A stretch of 64,000 bases of DNA from Kordia sp965224175. Its GTDB lineage: Bacteria > Bacteroidota > Bacteroidia > Flavobacteriales > Flavobacteriaceae. Location: NCBI RefSeq assembly GCF_965224175.1, contig NZ_OZ245041.1, positions 5,146,001 through 5,210,000 of the forward strand, written 5' to 3'. Shown here one piece after another: positions 43,908 to 53,646 of the stretch (its first letter is position 1; every line of letters begins with the position of its first letter). Under the pieces are notes generated by a model. It made no database searches and was not told the DNA's origin. It was given only the letters and a program-made list of their open reading frames with translations. The position numbers and the translations under genes are program-made.

Positions 43908-45428
43908 ATGAAGAAAAAACTACTTTTTTATAGCATCTTATTTTTTAATCTTACTGCTGCTTTTTCACAATGGAATCAAGTAGGGCAGACGCTTACAGGT
44001 ACTAGATTGCAATTTGGGAATTCCGTTTCTGTCAGTGGAGATGGAATGCGAATTGCAACAACTGATACTGCTAATAACGGATATGTAAATGTTTATGAAT
44101 TTCAGGGCACTACATGGCAACTCGTAGGAAATCCAATAGGTCCTTTATTCATAGGAGGAAATAGTCCATTAGATTTAGATTACGATGGTGATCGCCTAGT
44201 TATTTCTGATGTCAAAGGAAATACAGATTCTTACGGCTCATGTTTTTTAACATATAGTTTTAATGGAACCGATTGGGAACAATTAGGAAACGCGCATATT
44301 TGCGGAGATTTTCCAAATTTGATACTTGAAAACTACAGAAGTGACGCAAAGATTAACGATGATGGAAATAGAATTATGGTGGTTGCCGCCGAAGTAGGTA
44401 ATTTAGATGTTTACGATTCAGGTTTCGTAGAAGTTTACGAACTTATCAGTAATGAATGGACGTTGATGGGAAGTCCGTTTTTGATAGGATTTAATACCTC
44501 GGGGAATAGAGGCGTTACAATGACGATGAGTGCAGATGGTTCAAAAATAGCCTTTGGAGTACCTGCAGCACCAACAATTTTAGGAGGAAATTCAATTCCA
44601 ACAGCGCATGAATTTGGAACTGTAAGAGCTTACGAATGGCAAACTAATACTTGGGTTTCTATTGGAAGTACAGCTTTAGAAGCTAATAATCCACCTAATT
44701 TTGGAGATAATTACGGATCAGGAATTAGCTTTAACGCACTTGGAGATCGAATAGCTGTTGGTACATTAGGCGATGATATTACAATGAGTAATGCAGGAAA
44801 AGTAGAAGTATATGAGCGCAATTCGACTGATGGAAATTGGTCACAAATAGGAAATACAATTTATGGAGAAACTGTTGATCATGAGGTTGGGCGCGCAGTA
44901 GCTTTAAATCGCGCTGGAAATGTACTTTCTATTGGAGCTTCCGGAACTGATTCAGATGGAAGTTATAGCGTAAAAGTGTATCGACTTGTAAATGATACTT
45001 GGGTCTTGGTAAACAGTCCTATTGTTTTTGGAAGTAATATAACACCTTGGTATGCCTCGTTCTATGGATTGTATCATCCATTTATGGAATTTTCAGAAAC
45101 AGGAAGGTTAGCATTAGCATTTCCGTACGATACAGGACAAGGAAAAGTTCAGGTGTTTGAAAATCCTAGTTTATCTGTAAATGAACGTTTTGCTGTTCAA
45201 GTAAAGTTATATCCAAACCCTTTTACAGATGTATTATCTCTAGAATTAGATACAAAAGAACAAGGAATCTGGAGTATTTTCTCTATTCAAGGACGACAGT
45301 TATTGCAAGGAGATTTTTCTTCAAAACAGTTACAATTAGATCTTTCTTCCATAAAAAGTAAAGGAGTTTATTTTCTAAAGATCCAAACATCTAAAGGTAT
45401 ATTGACTAAAAAAGTGATAAAAGCTTAG
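43908..45428 (+). CDS. T9SS-exported FG-GAP-like propeller protein
   Basis: A 506-residue protein with a signal peptide (FYSILFFNLTAAFSQ). Repeats of the type SVSVSGDGMRIATTD, MSADGSKIAFGVPA and FNALGDRIAVGTLGDD with intervening YEWQ/YEL strands make a beta-propeller of FG-GAP type. The last about 75 residues (KLYPNPFTDVLSLEL to TKKVIKA) are a type A C-terminal sorting domain of the type IX secretion system, so the protein is exported across the outer membrane. It is probably a surface or secreted binding protein. It is a single gene followed by a strong hairpin. Confidence 0.9.
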   Translation: MKKKLLFYSILFFNLTAAFSQWNQVGQTLTGTRLQFGNSVSVSGDGMRIATTDTANNGYVNVYEFQGTTWQLVGNPIGPLFIGGNSPLDLDYDGDRLVISDVKGNTDSYGSCFLTYSFNGTDWEQLGNAHICGDFPNLILENYRSDAKINDDGNRIMVVAAEVGNLDVYDSGFVEVYELISNEWTLMGSPFLIGFNTSGNRGVTMTMSADGSKIAFGVPAAPTILGGNSIPTAHEFGTVRAYEWQTNTWVSIGSTALEANNPPNFGDNYGSGISFNALGDRIAVGTLGDDITMSNAGKVEVYERNSTDGNWSQIGNTIYGETVDHEVGRAVALNRAGNVLSIGASGTDSDGSYSVKVYRLVNDTWVLVNSPIVFGSNITPWYASFYGLYHPFMEFSETGRLALAFPYDTGQGKVQVFENPSLSVNERFAVQVKLYPNPFTDVLSLELDTKEQGIWSIFSIQGRQLLQGDFSSKQLQLDLSSIKSKGVYFLKIQTSKGILTKKVIKA

Positions 45429-45444
45429 TTACCATAAATAAATG

Positions 45445-45503
45445 AAGCATCATCAAGAAACTACTAAACGGTTTGTTTTGTAGTGTCTCGATGATGCTTT
45501 TAC
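45445..45503. terminator. Bidirectional terminator
   Basis: AAGCATCATC at 45445-45454 pairs with GATGATGCTT at 45490-45499. A second inner stem forms between ACTAC and GTAGT. It separates two convergent genes and serves both: TTTTA follows on the plus strand and an A-run precedes for the minus strand. Confidence 0.75.
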
Positions 45504-45521
45504 AGGTTCTATTTGAGTTTC

Positions 45522-47558
45522 TTATTTGTTTTTAGAGTACTTTCCTTCTTTATACTGAATTGTGTTTGTGCCAGCATCTAGCCAAACTAAGGTTAGCTTT
45601 GTAGCATCAGCACTCATGGCAACTGGACCGTTTACATTGATAGTAACATCAGTCATTTCTTGTTCTACTGTCCAACCAGCTTGATCTAAAGTTCCGTAGC
45701 CATTACTAAGTTGACTTTCTGCTGAGTAAATTCCTGTGAGTCCAAATATTTCTGTGTATACGTTTGGCAAATCTTGATAACCGCCTCTATGCACTAAATG
45801 CATTTCCCCAGAAACTGTCGCCATTGCCATATGACCTAAGTTTTGATATTCATCAGCTAGAGCAGCCATTTTTTTAGAGAAGTGACCAACAGAGAAATCT
45901 GTTACTGACCATTGGTGAAGCGTTGTATTGTTTTGCGGAGCTGGATTGTCTTGAAAATCATGTGCTTCAAACGCATTAAATGGTCCTGTGTTGTATGATG
46001 TAATGCGCATTTTACGCGTATTTCTTTCTTTGTAAACCAAAAATAATGAAGCGCCTAATTGACTGATGGTCATATCGCCATCAGTTAGTTGATTTACCGG
46101 AATTACTTTTCCTTCAAAACCAGCAGTTTTCGTTCCTTCTAAAGATTGAATAAATCCATTTTCAGTAACCCAACATAGCATTAGTTTATTTTCTGAAGTA
46201 GCCATATCTAAATAACTCGTCATAGCAATACTTCCTGTTGTTTTTTGACCTAAAGGAATTGTGTGCGACCATTTTTTTTCTGTAGCATCATAACTTGTCA
46301 ACATAAGTTCTCCGCCAGCACCAATATTCACTAAAATAGTTTCATCTTCAATGGAAGCTAAGGCAATTTTTCCTTGTGTGATTGTATTGAGTTTCTCAGG
46401 TTTACTCCATCCTGACGAATTGAATATACTACTGAATAATTCTCCGTCACTATTAGAGAAAACCATATGAGTTCCTTCGGTACCATTTGTTACTGCCAAC
46501 TCGTTACCACTACTAATTTTTGTATCTACTGCTTCATTCCACGCAAAGGATTCATTCCAAAGAAAACGAAAAAAATTAGCTCCATAATCGTTCTTTTTTA
46601 AGGAATTTAGGCTAAAATTTTCTTGAACAGTTCTAATTAGGTTATAGTGATTGTATGGTGTATCTACGACGGTTCCAGGTTTGATCATATCGCCAAGTAA
46701 TACTGTATATATTTGGTTTGGTCCATCGTAATTTGTGTCATAACCATCGGCGTCATAATCAGCTTCATCAAAGGTAACAACTAATAATGTTCCTTTTGGT
46801 ATGTTTGACTGTTCCCAAGCTTTTTGTGGATCGGTGAGTAGTAAATCCACATCTAGATTCAATCCAACATTTTTTAATCCAGTTGCTTCAGCACCTTGTA
46901 AATTGGAAGCATCTATCTCTCCCAAAAATACATGTTCTAGCCAAGCAGATAGTTGAGGTACCAATTGTGTACGTGGATTGGTGTCTATGTGTGTGTTGTA
47001 TAAATAATGTCCGTCGTTCCAAATATCTGGTGTAAACCAACTATATTCTGGTAAATCATTATTGGCAACATCTTGCCAGAATTCAATATCACTTACAATT
47101 TTCTCCCATCTATTTTTATCTTTTTGGACATTATGAAACGATGCAAATGCATTATGTTTTCTATAATATCGGGAAAGATTTTTATTGTCGTTAGCTGGAG
47201 GAAATTGTGCAATTGGTTGTTTGCTAGTATCATAATCTGGATTCGTCCAAGCAGGATTCCAAGCTTCATTAGGATACGCTTCCATATATGCTTTCCAACT
47301 TACTTTTTTAGCTTCCAAAATATCTACTAAGGTTTCTTGCATCAGTGGAGAAGCAGGCGGTGTATCATTAGTAACTCCGCAAATTTCACCAGCAAAAGAG
47401 GCTAAATAGTTAGTTTGAGAAGGATGAAAGGCTCCAAAATAATTGGTCATATCTGCTCCAGCGGCAACTAATTTCTTTAAGAAAGGATTTTGAATGACAT
47501 AATTTCTGTATTGGTTTTCAAACATTACAGTTATAATACGATCGAAAGGTTTACTCAT
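45522..47558 (-). CDS. Phosphoesterase-family protein with C-terminal propeller
   Basis: A 678-residue protein. The N-terminal domain (residues 5-330) matches the phosphoesterase family of acid phosphatases and phospholipase C. It has ITVMFENQYRNY (nucleophile region), the metal-site region FGAFHPSQTNYLA, YSWFTPDIWNDGH and LLVVTFDEADYDAD. Residues 345-678 form a beta-propeller (MVFSNSDGELFSSIF, MLCWVTENGFIQS). It begins MSKPFDRIITV without any signal peptide, although relatives are exported. Either it is intracellular, it uses another route, or the start has been lost. It is convergent with the T9SS cargo gene. Confidence 0.82.
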   Translation of the reverse strand: MSKPFDRIITVMFENQYRNYVIQNPFLKKLVAAGADMTNYFGAFHPSQTNYLASFAGEICGVTNDTPPASPLMQETLVDILEAKKVSWKAYMEAYPNEAWNPAWTNPDYDTSKQPIAQFPPANDNKNLSRYYRKHNAFASFHNVQKDKNRWEKIVSDIEFWQDVANNDLPEYSWFTPDIWNDGHYLYNTHIDTNPRTQLVPQLSAWLEHVFLGEIDASNLQGAEATGLKNVGLNLDVDLLLTDPQKAWEQSNIPKGTLLVVTFDEADYDADGYDTNYDGPNQIYTVLLGDMIKPGTVVDTPYNHYNLIRTVQENFSLNSLKKNDYGANFFRFLWNESFAWNEAVDTKISSGNELAVTNGTEGTHMVFSNSDGELFSSIFNSSGWSKPEKLNTITQGKIALASIEDETILVNIGAGGELMLTSYDATEKKWSHTIPLGQKTTGSIAMTSYLDMATSENKLMLCWVTENGFIQSLEGTKTAGFEGKVIPVNQLTDGDMTISQLGASLFLVYKERNTRKMRITSYNTGPFNAFEAHDFQDNPAPQNNTTLHQWSVTDFSVGHFSKKMAALADEYQNLGHMAMATVSGEMHLVHRGGYQDLPNVYTEIFGLTGIYSAESQLSNGYGTLDQAGWTVEQEMTDVTINVNGPVAMSADATKLTLVWLDAGTNTIQYKEGKYSKNK

Positions 47559-47803
47559 GGCAGTAGTTTGATAAGGTTAATTTTACATGATATGGTTTAT
47601 AAATGTAAAAAAAGATTAGGTATTTGCCATTTGATAGCATTCAAATTCACGAAAAACAGGTAGAAATACGTGATTGATTCTGAGGTGGATAAAACTGTTT
47701 TGGCTAGCGTTGTATCAGATTGCATATGCTATGTTTTGATAGAGTGTAGCATCCATCAAAATCACTTATTTTTGAGTTGACTTTACTGCTAATGTTTTAT
47801 GAA

Positions 47804-48454
47804 TTAATGAATAACTTTTTTGATGAACTCTGAAATGGTTTCAGCTTTATTTATGACGCAAATATGACTTCCATTTTGAATAATAAGATCAGGTTTACTG
47901 ATGAGTTTATACGGTAATGTTTTATCATTAGTTCCATGAATGCGAACAACTTTTGTAGCAGAAGGAAGTACAGGTTCTTTCCAAGAAGATAAAGCTCTAA
48001 AAGCCCACTGTAAATAGGTATTTGTTTGTTTACTGATCATACTTTTAAACAGCTTAGTAGTTTCTGCATTAAAACCATGGCTTTTTCCCCAGAATAGAAT
48101 TGATTTGATACAGATTTCTTTTGTGAAGAATCTATCTATGTGTAACGGTTTTACTGCTTTAAAAGAGAATGGTACTTCTTTTCTTGAGGTAACACTTGAG
48201 ATGAGAATGATTTTTTCAATTTGATGTGCGCATGCAATTTCTTGAGCGACAACTCCGCCAAGCGAATGTCCAATTAAGATTGTTTTTTCGGAAGAAGGTT
48301 TCGCTGTAGCGAATAAACGATTTGAATAGTCGTGAATATGCTCGTTTTTGAGTGGTTCAATCCAGTTTAAATATTCAATTTCATAATCTGCTAAATCTAG
48401 CTTGTGAAAAATACGATCATCATAACCCAATCCTGGAATAAAAATAAGTCTCAT
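47804..48454 (-). CDS. Alpha/beta hydrolase
   Basis: A 216-residue hydrolase. The nucleophile elbow is LIGHSLGG (Ser near residue 64), the acid is in RIHGTNDKTLP, and the His is in QNGSHICVI. The oxyanion segment is FIPGLGYDD at the N-terminus. No signal peptide is present, so it is cytosolic. The short cap does not point to a substrate; simple esterase activity is likely. A 245 bp non-coding gap separates it from the phosphoesterase gene. Confidence 0.85.
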   Translation of the reverse strand: MRLIFIPGLGYDDRIFHKLDLADYEIEYLNWIEPLKNEHIHDYSNRLFATAKPSSEKTILIGHSLGGVVAQEIACAHQIEKIILISSVTSRKEVPFSFKAVKPLHIDRFFTKEICIKSILFWGKSHGFNAETTKLFKSMISKQTNTYLQWAFRALSSWKEPVLPSATKVVRIHGTNDKTLPYKLISKPDLIIQNGSHICVINKAETISEFIKKVIH

Positions 48455-48491
48455 GCGTTTTTAAAAGGTTGTGTATCAATAAAGTTACTAT

Positions 48492-48962
48492 TTATTGATG
48501 GTATGCAAACCAAACGGCAACAAATTCTTCTAAGCTAAGTTCGCCATCAAAATTAAACAAAATATCACCGAGAAAACTTGATCGTTCTTTGTAGACTTTT
48601 CCATCTTCAATGCGTGCAATAATATCAAAGGAAGAAATAGAATTACCGTTATAAATCACGTTATCTTGAATATTAAAAAGAATATCGCCTTGAAAAAAGG
48701 AATTTCCTTTATAGACTTTGTTATCTCGAATGTTAGCGACAATATCTTTTAGAAAAGTAAAATTACCTCTGTAAATTTTTGAATCTTTAACGTTGTATAA
48801 AATATCAAGTCTGAACTTTGAATCTCTTTTATACACTTTTCCATCGTTTACATTGCAAATTAAATCACTGTAGTAAGTTGAATTACCATTGTAAACGTTT
48901 GTCTGCGCTACCATAGTATAGGTAAAACTGAATAGGAGTAAGAGTAAGAGATTCTTTTTCAT
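48492..48962 (-). CDS. Secreted protein of six 20-residue repeats
   Basis: A 156-residue protein with a signal peptide (LLLLLFSFTYTMVAQ). Six consecutive 20-residue units follow, with consensus VYxGxSxFxxDILxNIxDxK. Examples are IYRGNFTFLKDIVANIRDNK and VYKGNSFFQGDILFNIQDNV. Such strict repeats with Asp-Ile and Gly positions predict a beta-solenoid. The C-terminus ends in a short helix (SLEEFVAVWFAYHQ). No function can be assigned. It lies 37 bp upstream of the alpha/beta hydrolase gene. Confidence 0.7.
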   Translation of the reverse strand: MKKNLLLLLLFSFTYTMVAQTNVYNGNSTYYSDLICNVNDGKVYKRDSKFRLDILYNVKDSKIYRGNFTFLKDIVANIRDNKVYKGNSFFQGDILFNIQDNVIYNGNSISSFDIIARIEDGKVYKERSSFLGDILFNFDGELSLEEFVAVWFAYHQ

Positions 48963-49058
48963 GGAATGAAGATAGTAAATAGTTGTTTATTTAGCATGAG
49001 TTCGATATAACTATTTTTATATACAATTTGATTTTAAGAACTAATACAGCGTGTCTAA

Positions 49059-49107
49059 TCGAGCGCAGTCGAGATTCTGTTTTTCTAGTGTTCTCGACTG
49101 CGCTCGA
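49059..49107. repeat. Perfect 16-bp inverted repeat (TCGAGCGCAGTCGAGA)
   Basis: Arms 49059-49074 and 49092-49107 are perfect reverse complements around a 17-base loop. One arm recurs alone at about 24944-24959. The 403 bp gap 48963-49365 also contains GATTACCACGTCGCTATGC, related to the GATTACTTCGTCGCAAAC module near 25066. Otherwise it holds no gene. Confidence 0.7.
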
Positions 49108-49365
49108 ACTGACAAATGGTCAACTATTAGTGTATTTATCATAAAGACTTTTTATGTCGAACTCACATTATTTCAATGAAGATACTGAACCTGCATTATT
49201 AGGAACCTAATCTTATGTTAAAAAACAATCCAAATAAAACATACTAATACAAAACAAACAGATTACCACGTCGCTATGCTTCTTGCAAAGACGTATCATA
49301 TATAATCTAAAAGCGAAGCGATTCTAAATTAAAAACTGAATAAAATATAATAGTCTAACAATCTA

Positions 49366-49791
49366 CTATAAATCTTTAGTCAAATAATGTGAAGCATGTC
49401 CTTTTGGTCTGTCATTTATAGTTGCGATATGTGTATATCCCACTTTTTCATAAAATGGTTTTGCTTGCCAACTAGTGGTTTCTACAAATACTTTTTCGCA
49501 GTTTTGTTCTTTGGCAAAATGTTCAGCTTTGTCCATCAATTGTTTGCCAATTCCTTTTCCACGACATTCTTCGGAAAGCCATAATAATTCTATGTGTAAG
49601 GTATTCCAGAAACAAGTTGCGCGAATACCTCCAACAATTTCTGAATGTTCATTTCTAGCAAATACAAAGAATTTCACTTCTGCTTCGAGTGGTTCCAAAT
49701 CAGGAACTTTTGCATTATTAAAATCAACAATTCCTTTACTGATGGCTTTTGCATCTGCTTCGTTTGGTTTTGTAGTGATTTCTATATGCAT
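49366..49791 (-). CDS. GNAT family N-acetyltransferase
   Basis: A 141-residue protein. Motif A is WLSEECRGKGIGKQLMDKAE (acetyl-CoA loop RGKGIG) and the end of the fold is PFYEKVGYTHIATI. It also has FWNTLHIELLWL, the strand preceding motif A. It transfers acetyl from acetyl-CoA; the substrate is unknown. The length is typical. It is a single gene with a 113 bp gap to the methyltransferase gene upstream. Confidence 0.88.
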   Translation of the reverse strand: MHIEITTKPNEADAKAISKGIVDFNNAKVPDLEPLEAEVKFFVFARNEHSEIVGGIRATCFWNTLHIELLWLSEECRGKGIGKQLMDKAEHFAKEQNCEKVFVETTSWQAKPFYEKVGYTHIATINDRPKGHASHYLTKDL

Positions 49792-49904
49792 GATGGAAGT
49801 TGTTATTGATTGAAAGATATGAAATTAGAATAATAGTTTGTGATAGCTAAATGTCAGATTGAATGAATTTAAGCAACAAATTTGGGTCGTGATTAACCGA
49901 GAAA

Positions 49905-51119
49905 TTAATTTATTTTGACATACACACACTTCAAATACGCACCTTCTTTAAAACCAATTGGATGATCAATATCGTGTAAGGTTTTTTCAAGAATGGTATA
50001 GTTTGCGTTGTTTCTGTGTAGAGTTTCTTCAACTAAATCGAAAAAATCTTCTGAAGTCACTCTAGAACTACAAGAAGCTAGTACTAAAGTTCCTTTCTTT
50101 TGAACTAATTTAAGTCCGAGTTGTGTGAGTTTTTTATAACTCGCCAACGCTTTGTCTATTTCCGCTGCACTTTTGGCAAATGATGGCGGATCAATGACTA
50201 CAATGTCAAATTTCTTTTTGGCTTTCGCCAGATTGTTCAATTCTTCAAAAGCATCACCAACTATCACATGGTGTTTCCCTGAAAAATCATTCAATTTTGC
50301 ATTACTCTTAGCAATTTCTAATGCGGGCGCGCTTATGTCTAAACTCGTTACTTCTTTAGCGTCACCAACTAAAGCGTGAACTGAAAATCCGCCAGCATAC
50401 GAAAAGACGTCTAAAACTGTTTTTCCTTTAGACAGTTCTCCAACTTTCTTTCTATTATTCCTATGATCTAAAAAATAGCCAGTTTTGTGTCCGTGAATTA
50501 CGTTTGCAGAGAAATTTACGCCGTGTTCTTTAAAAATGATGACTTCATTTTCGAGTGTTCCATCTAAAATTTGTCCGTCAATAAAGCCGAATTCATTTTT
50601 TTCCTTTTGCACATTTCGGCTGAGTCGTAATACCGTTGTTTCGGATTTACTAATTTTGATTAATTCTGGTAAGATATCCTTTAGATGATAAAACCAAAAC
50701 GAAGCGTATAATTTTACAACTAATACAGTATCATATACATCTGCCACGAGCGAAGGTAAATTGTCGTTTTCTCCATAAATGAGACGATAACTATTAGTAT
50801 CTGTTTTAAGAAGCGGAATGCGTTTGTTGTAAGCTTCTTGGACTTTATTGGCAAACCATTCGGCATTGATGATTGCAGGTTTGTTTGCTTGTAAAATTTT
50901 AATGCGAATAGGAGAGTTGGGATCATAAAATCCGCAAGCAAGAAATTTATTTTTTCGATTGTCAAATATAACGGCAATATCTCCAGATTTTCCTTCTTTA
51001 TTCTGTTTGATAATGCTATTTTCAAAAACCCATGGATGTCCTTTTTTAACTAAGGTTTCCGCAGATGGTTTTAGTTTTATAGCAACTTTGTTTGTTGGAA
51101 TATTAGGTAATTGGATCAA
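49905..51119 (-). CDS. RlmI-type 23S rRNA (cytosine-C5) methyltransferase
   Basis: A 404-residue protein in three parts. The N-terminal PUA domain has VKKGHPWVFENSI, and a central RlmI-type beta-rich segment has YRLIYGENDNLPSLVADVYD. The Rossmann methyltransferase has VLDVFSYAGGFSVHAL and TSLDISAPALEIAKSNAKLN. The family motif is IDPPSFAKS, followed by LASCSSRVTSEDFFD with the catalytic-type Cys. It probably methylates a cytosine in 23S rRNA with SAM. It is a single gene, on the housekeeping side of the accessory array. Confidence 0.9.
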   Translation of the reverse strand: MIQLPNIPTNKVAIKLKPSAETLVKKGHPWVFENSIIKQNKEGKSGDIAVIFDNRKNKFLACGFYDPNSPIRIKILQANKPAIINAEWFANKVQEAYNKRIPLLKTDTNSYRLIYGENDNLPSLVADVYDTVLVVKLYASFWFYHLKDILPELIKISKSETTVLRLSRNVQKEKNEFGFIDGQILDGTLENEVIIFKEHGVNFSANVIHGHKTGYFLDHRNNRKKVGELSKGKTVLDVFSYAGGFSVHALVGDAKEVTSLDISAPALEIAKSNAKLNDFSGKHHVIVGDAFEELNNLAKAKKKFDIVVIDPPSFAKSAAEIDKALASYKKLTQLGLKLVQKKGTLVLASCSSRVTSEDFFDLVEETLHRNNANYTILEKTLHDIDHPIGFKEGAYLKCVYVKIN

Positions 51120-51217
51120 TTTTTTTGCTTTGCTGTGAATTTTGGTAAAAGTACGGTTTTTTGAAGTACGAGATTAGAATTTGTACTAATGTTCCTAGTT
51201 TTTAAAATACCTTAAAA

Positions 51218-51787
51218 TTATTCTTCATCATAAATATCTACATATTCAGCTATTTCATCATCATTTGTGAGATCTACACATATTTTTAAGGCCCAATCAA
51301 CCATCATCATTTGGTACGTATCTCCAATTGCTTTTAAAGCGGTACATATTTTAGCGATATTATGTTTTTCAAATTCTAATGGATCTACCCATATATGTTT
51401 TACAAGATTGTCTTCAATGGTAAAAAAAATGGCAAAATCATCTATACCAAAACCATTATAGCGCCCCATTTTTTTTAAATATTGCTTTCCTTTGTAATCA
51501 TCTACTTCAATGGTATCAAATTTGTAAAAGCCATTATCATAGAGTAACTGAGTAAATTCTGTAACAGGAATTGACAAATCTTTAGTACTATAAGGCTTAT
51601 TTCCAACTGGTCTTTGGGTAAAATGACGCTGTATAACCAATTCCCAATCGGTCTTTTTTTCTTCTTTTAATTTAAGAATCTTTTCAAATTCTTCTCGTAC
51701 GAATTGATTGTTTTTAGCGATCATTATCTCGTTTTCTAAAAATAAACAAGCAGCTAATGTGAATGGTTTTTTTCGCGATTGTTTCAT
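51218..51787 (-). CDS. Hypothetical protein
   Basis: A 189-residue cytosolic protein without signal peptide. It has an acidic C-terminus (DDEIAEYVDIYDEE) and a central region YDNGFYKFDTIEVDDYKGKQ. It has mixed alpha/beta character and no motif I recognise. It lies 98 bp from the methyltransferase gene and just outside the first half-element of the cassette-like array. Confidence 0.55.
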   Translation of the reverse strand: MKQSRKKPFTLAACLFLENEIMIAKNNQFVREEFEKILKLKEEKKTDWELVIQRHFTQRPVGNKPYSTKDLSIPVTEFTQLLYDNGFYKFDTIEVDDYKGKQYLKKMGRYNGFGIDDFAIFFTIEDNLVKHIWVDPLEFEKHNIAKICTALKAIGDTYQMMMVDWALKICVDLTNDDEIAEYVDIYDEE

Positions 51788-51836
51788 AAGATTTACAACA
51801 ATATATTTATGTGCAGGTTGGAACCGTTTATTTCGA

Positions 51837-51870
51837 TAGCGTCAGTATAAGAAAACATACGTTAACCTTA
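51837..51870 (-). repeat. Half element related to the cassette-type repeats
   Basis: TAGCGTCAGTATAAGAAA resembles the left end TAACGTTCAGTATAAGAAA of the element at 55301. Only this end is recognisable. It lies downstream of the lipoprotein gene at 51893, the side where complete elements lie for other genes. Confidence 0.4.
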
Positions 51871-51892
51871 GAGTTTTATGGAGATAATCTTG

Positions 51893-52759
51893 TTACTCAT
51901 GATATCGTTCAGGAAGTTTACCTAATAAGCCTAAACCTTTAGAATAATTAGTTCCATTGTTGATTGTAAGCGGACTTATATCCCATTCATTTGCGATTTC
52001 ATATACAAAATTAGAATTTACCCATGGTTTATAGTAACTGACAAAAACTTTATCAGCTGAATCGTCATAGGAGTTTACATAATATAATTTGTCTTTAATT
52101 TTACGTTCAAATTCCTTAGGTTTTTTATGATATAAATATGTAAAATTTGCGTCGTATTTATAATCTAAAATTTTCCCTTTTAACCCAATTTTTTCTTCGG
52201 CTTTTGTTTTCTCTCCTTCTTCAGTAAAACTTCTATCTTCAGACAAATAATATATATGTCTAACTAATTTTCCATTTTTATATTTTGCTACACAAGAAGA
52301 CACATAGTCATCATAGTTTAGGGTTGTAAATTTAGAATAGTAAGTGTAATAATAGTTTACTTCTCCAAATTCAGCACTCAGTTTTGTTAATAAATTTTTC
52401 AATCTTCTGAAATTCGGAGCGAATGGCCAACGTCTCCCAACAATGAAGACAAATTCATCATTGACGATAGGTGAAATATATGCATAGTTTATTCCCCAAT
52501 GTGCAAGTTTTAATCCTTTTTCCCAGTTTGAATGTTCATAGTTTTCGAGTTCAATTAATTCAGCGACACGTTTTTGATTGGTAGTTTTTATGACAATCCA
52601 AGTTTTACTTTTTTTATACTGAAAGTTTCGGATAGAATCTGGAATGATGACTTCAGTATCCGTTGTAGATTTTTCTTTTGTGTTCGTTTCAGATTTTTTA
52701 TTGCACGAAAAAGTTAGTATTACCAAAAAGAGTATGGTCACATGACCTAGTTGTTTCAT
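51893..52759 (-). CDS. Hypothetical lipoprotein
   Basis: A 288-residue lipoprotein (VILTFSCNK) with a Thr/Lys-rich linker and an aromatic-rich domain. Segments are KLAHWGINYAYISPIVNDEF, FIVGRRWPFAPNF, FGEVNYYYTYYSKF and HIYYLSEDRSF. No family is recognised. It is third of a minus-strand group with the esterase at 52783 and the small protein at 53643, and is probably co-transcribed because the gap to the esterase is 23 bp. Confidence 0.6.
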   Translation of the reverse strand: MKQLGHVTILFLVILTFSCNKKSETNTKEKSTTDTEVIIPDSIRNFQYKKSKTWIVIKTTNQKRVAELIELENYEHSNWEKGLKLAHWGINYAYISPIVNDEFVFIVGRRWPFAPNFRRLKNLLTKLSAEFGEVNYYYTYYSKFTTLNYDDYVSSCVAKYKNGKLVRHIYYLSEDRSFTEEGEKTKAEEKIGLKGKILDYKYDANFTYLYHKKPKEFERKIKDKLYYVNSYDDSADKVFVSYYKPWVNSNFVYEIANEWDISPLTINNGTNYSKGLGLLGKLPERYHE

Positions 52760-52782
52760 AATGTGTTTTTAATTGTTTTCGT

Positions 52783-53646
52783 TCAATGTTTCGTGGACTT
52801 ATACTGAAGTAGTTGAGTCGTAATTTCAATAAATTTTTCATTCCATATTTTGTAGTCGTGACCTCCTTGAAACTCATTGATTTCTGCAAATAAATGTAGA
52901 TTTTCAAATTTTTCTTTTAAAAAATCTGCATCTTCTTTTAGAAAGAAAGGTTCTTCACTTCCATATTCTAAGTATAATTTAGGATACTCGACGTTTTCTT
53001 TCCAAGTGTTTGATTGAACATTGCCTCCAAATGTTGAAAAACAGAGGTAAGTTCCAATTGTTTCTGGATGACGATTTAATAAATGTAATCCAAAACCAGC
53101 TCCATTTGAAAAACCATAAAAATATCGATCTTCTTTAGTTATTTTTTGATTGAATGTATGTTCTACCGATGTTATCAATTCATTGTTAAAGTAGTGCATG
53201 TGATTTTTAAATCTGTCCGCAAGTTCAGGACTATTGTGACCTTCAGCGTATTGATCTACATATTCAAAATATCTGTATGCTAAGTACATTGTATCTCCAT
53301 TTCCTAATGTACCACTACTATCGGCGACTTTACTATTGGAATGACTAGCAATGTATATGTATGGCTTTACTATTTTATGTTCGATTAGTGAATCCATTAC
53401 AGATTTGAATGGGCTTTCCTTTATTGATTTACTTCCATCAGTAGCATACATTATGGGATATTTTTTTTGGCGATCAAATCCTTTTGGTAGATACACATTA
53501 TGTTTTCGGTATTCATCTAAACTTTCACTGAAAATAGAGTCTGTATAAAATTTAGACTCTTCAAGTGGTTGTATTCTATTGGATTGACAGGATAGCATTA
53601 AAACTCCAGTAAGTGTAATAAAAAAGATGCTGTTTTTTAATTTCAT
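52783..53646 (-). CDS. Esterase-family alpha/beta hydrolase lipoprotein
   Basis: A 287-residue lipoprotein (VLMLSCQSN). The domain is of the esterase D/Fes type: VYLPKGFDRQKKYPIMYATDG, nucleophile elbow YGFSNGAGFG (Ser near residue 180), an acid region after LYLEYGSEEPFF, and His in FQGGHDYKIWNE. It probably hydrolyses an ester, such as a siderophore, acetyl or feruloyl ester, in the periplasm. Its ATG overlaps the stop of the upstream small gene (ATGA), so translation is coupled. Confidence 0.82.
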   Translation of the reverse strand: MKLKNSIFFITLTGVLMLSCQSNRIQPLEESKFYTDSIFSESLDEYRKHNVYLPKGFDRQKKYPIMYATDGSKSIKESPFKSVMDSLIEHKIVKPYIYIASHSNSKVADSSGTLGNGDTMYLAYRYFEYVDQYAEGHNSPELADRFKNHMHYFNNELITSVEHTFNQKITKEDRYFYGFSNGAGFGLHLLNRHPETIGTYLCFSTFGGNVQSNTWKENVEYPKLYLEYGSEEPFFLKEDADFLKEKFENLHLFAEINEFQGGHDYKIWNEKFIEITTQLLQYKSTKH

